Source: Rhizobium sp. RM (lineage in GTDB: Bacteria; Pseudomonadota; Alphaproteobacteria; Rhizobiales; Rhizobiaceae). From it: a stretch of 64,000 bases of DNA. Under the pieces are notes generated by a model. It ran no database searches and was not told where the DNA came from. It saw only the letters and a list, made by a program, of their open reading frames with translations. The stretch covers positions 1 to 64,000 of the forward strand of contig NZ_JACAWV010000016.1 in the NCBI RefSeq assembly GCF_013390595.1. Reading direction: 5' to 3'. The translations under genes were made by a program, and so were the position numbers. Below, in pieces: positions 63,898 through 64,000 of the stretch; position 1 is the stretch's first letter, and the number at the start of each line of letters is the position of its first letter.

Positions 63898-64000
63898 ATG
63901 GCGCGCGTAGGAATTGATCTCGGAACGTCCAATTCCCTGATTTCGTACTGGAATGGCGATAGTGCAAAGCTTATTCCAAACGCTCTGGGAGATTACCTGA
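63898..64000 (+). CDS. Hsp70-family protein, 5' part only (cut by window end)
   Basis: The first 34 codons (MARVGIDLGTSNSLISYWNGDSAKLIPN) match the start of the ATPase domain of Hsp70-class proteins: GIDLGTSNS is the phosphate-binding loop. Length beyond the window is unknown, so DnaK, HscC or another Hsp70 homologue cannot be separated. HscC-type proteins often begin like this. The gene runs off the right edge. Confidence 0.7.
   Translation, partial: MARVGIDLGTSNSLISYWNGDSAKLIPNALGDYL

Noticed and set aside
1..64000. CRISPR arrays, tRNA or rRNA genes, insertion sequences
   Set aside because: I saw no regularly spaced repeats, cloverleaf-like sequences, rRNA-like segments or transposase frames in the window.

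Overview
The window looks like a piece of a secondary chromosome (chromid) or megaplasmid from a member of the Rhizobiaceae, most like Agrobacterium/Rhizobium. The main reasons are a complete repABC replication and partition cassette (14.8-18.5 kb) with three identical 16-bp partition palindromes nearby, Irr-type iron boxes, an ExsH-like RTX glycanase next to a PrsDE-like exporter, and dense catabolic operons. I saw no rRNA, tRNA, CRISPR array or insertion sequence.

Layout. 0.3-9.6 kb: histidine utilisation (hut). hutF-hutC run leftward and hutI-hutH-hutG-hutU rightward from a shared HutC operator, followed by an alpha/beta hydrolase and hutD. 9.6-12.7 kb: leftward RidA / D-threonine aldolase-like / M81 hydrolase cluster. 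13.0-18.5 kb: an FAD/NAD(P) protein flanked by parS-like sites, then repA-repB-(antisense ctRNA)-repC. 18.5-20.4 kb: a tiny ORF with a CRP-like site, and LtrA. 20.4-24.2 kb: an unusual LysR-HTH/TrpD2-like fusion divergent from a TonB-dependent siderophore-type receptor, with an Irr box between them. 24.2-26.5 kb: LysR regulator divergent from an agmatinase-family ureohydrolase, with a perfect palindrome between them. 26.5-33.8 kb: IclR regulator divergent from an operon of crotonase, polyamine/Fe-type ABC importer (with the two permeases fused) and acyl-CoA ligase. 33.9-36.7 kb: acnB. 37.0-39.5 kb: hypothetical protein, lipoate ligase with a permuted accessory domain, orphan NlpA-type binding protein. 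39.8 kb: a small four-cysteine protein under an Irr box. 40.1-41.9 kb: mercuric-reductase-like flavoprotein and DUF4126 protein. 42.4-46.9 kb: type I secretion pair and an ExsH-like GH16/RTX glycanase. 47.1-54.3 kb: phosphonate regulon (phnCDE, LysR, Fe-dependent alcohol dehydrogenase, FAD oxidoreductase, phnX), with the same inverted repeat ahead of both arms. 54.4-63.1 kb: a has-type heme acquisition locus: ECF sigma, FecR-like anti-sigma, heme receptor, secreted HasA-like hemophore with an RTX tail, and a dedicated type I exporter. 63.2-64.0 kb: an Rrf2-like regulator and the start of an Hsp70-family gene cut by the window end.

The most interesting material is the has locus, because its hemophore appears to be a HasA-like domain fused to an RTX secretion tail. 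Next come the iron-box-controlled four-Cys mini-protein, the LysR/TrpD2 fusion beside an iron-controlled receptor, and the paired operators that tie the phosphonate uptake and degradation arms together. All family calls were made by eye from motifs. No database search was run.
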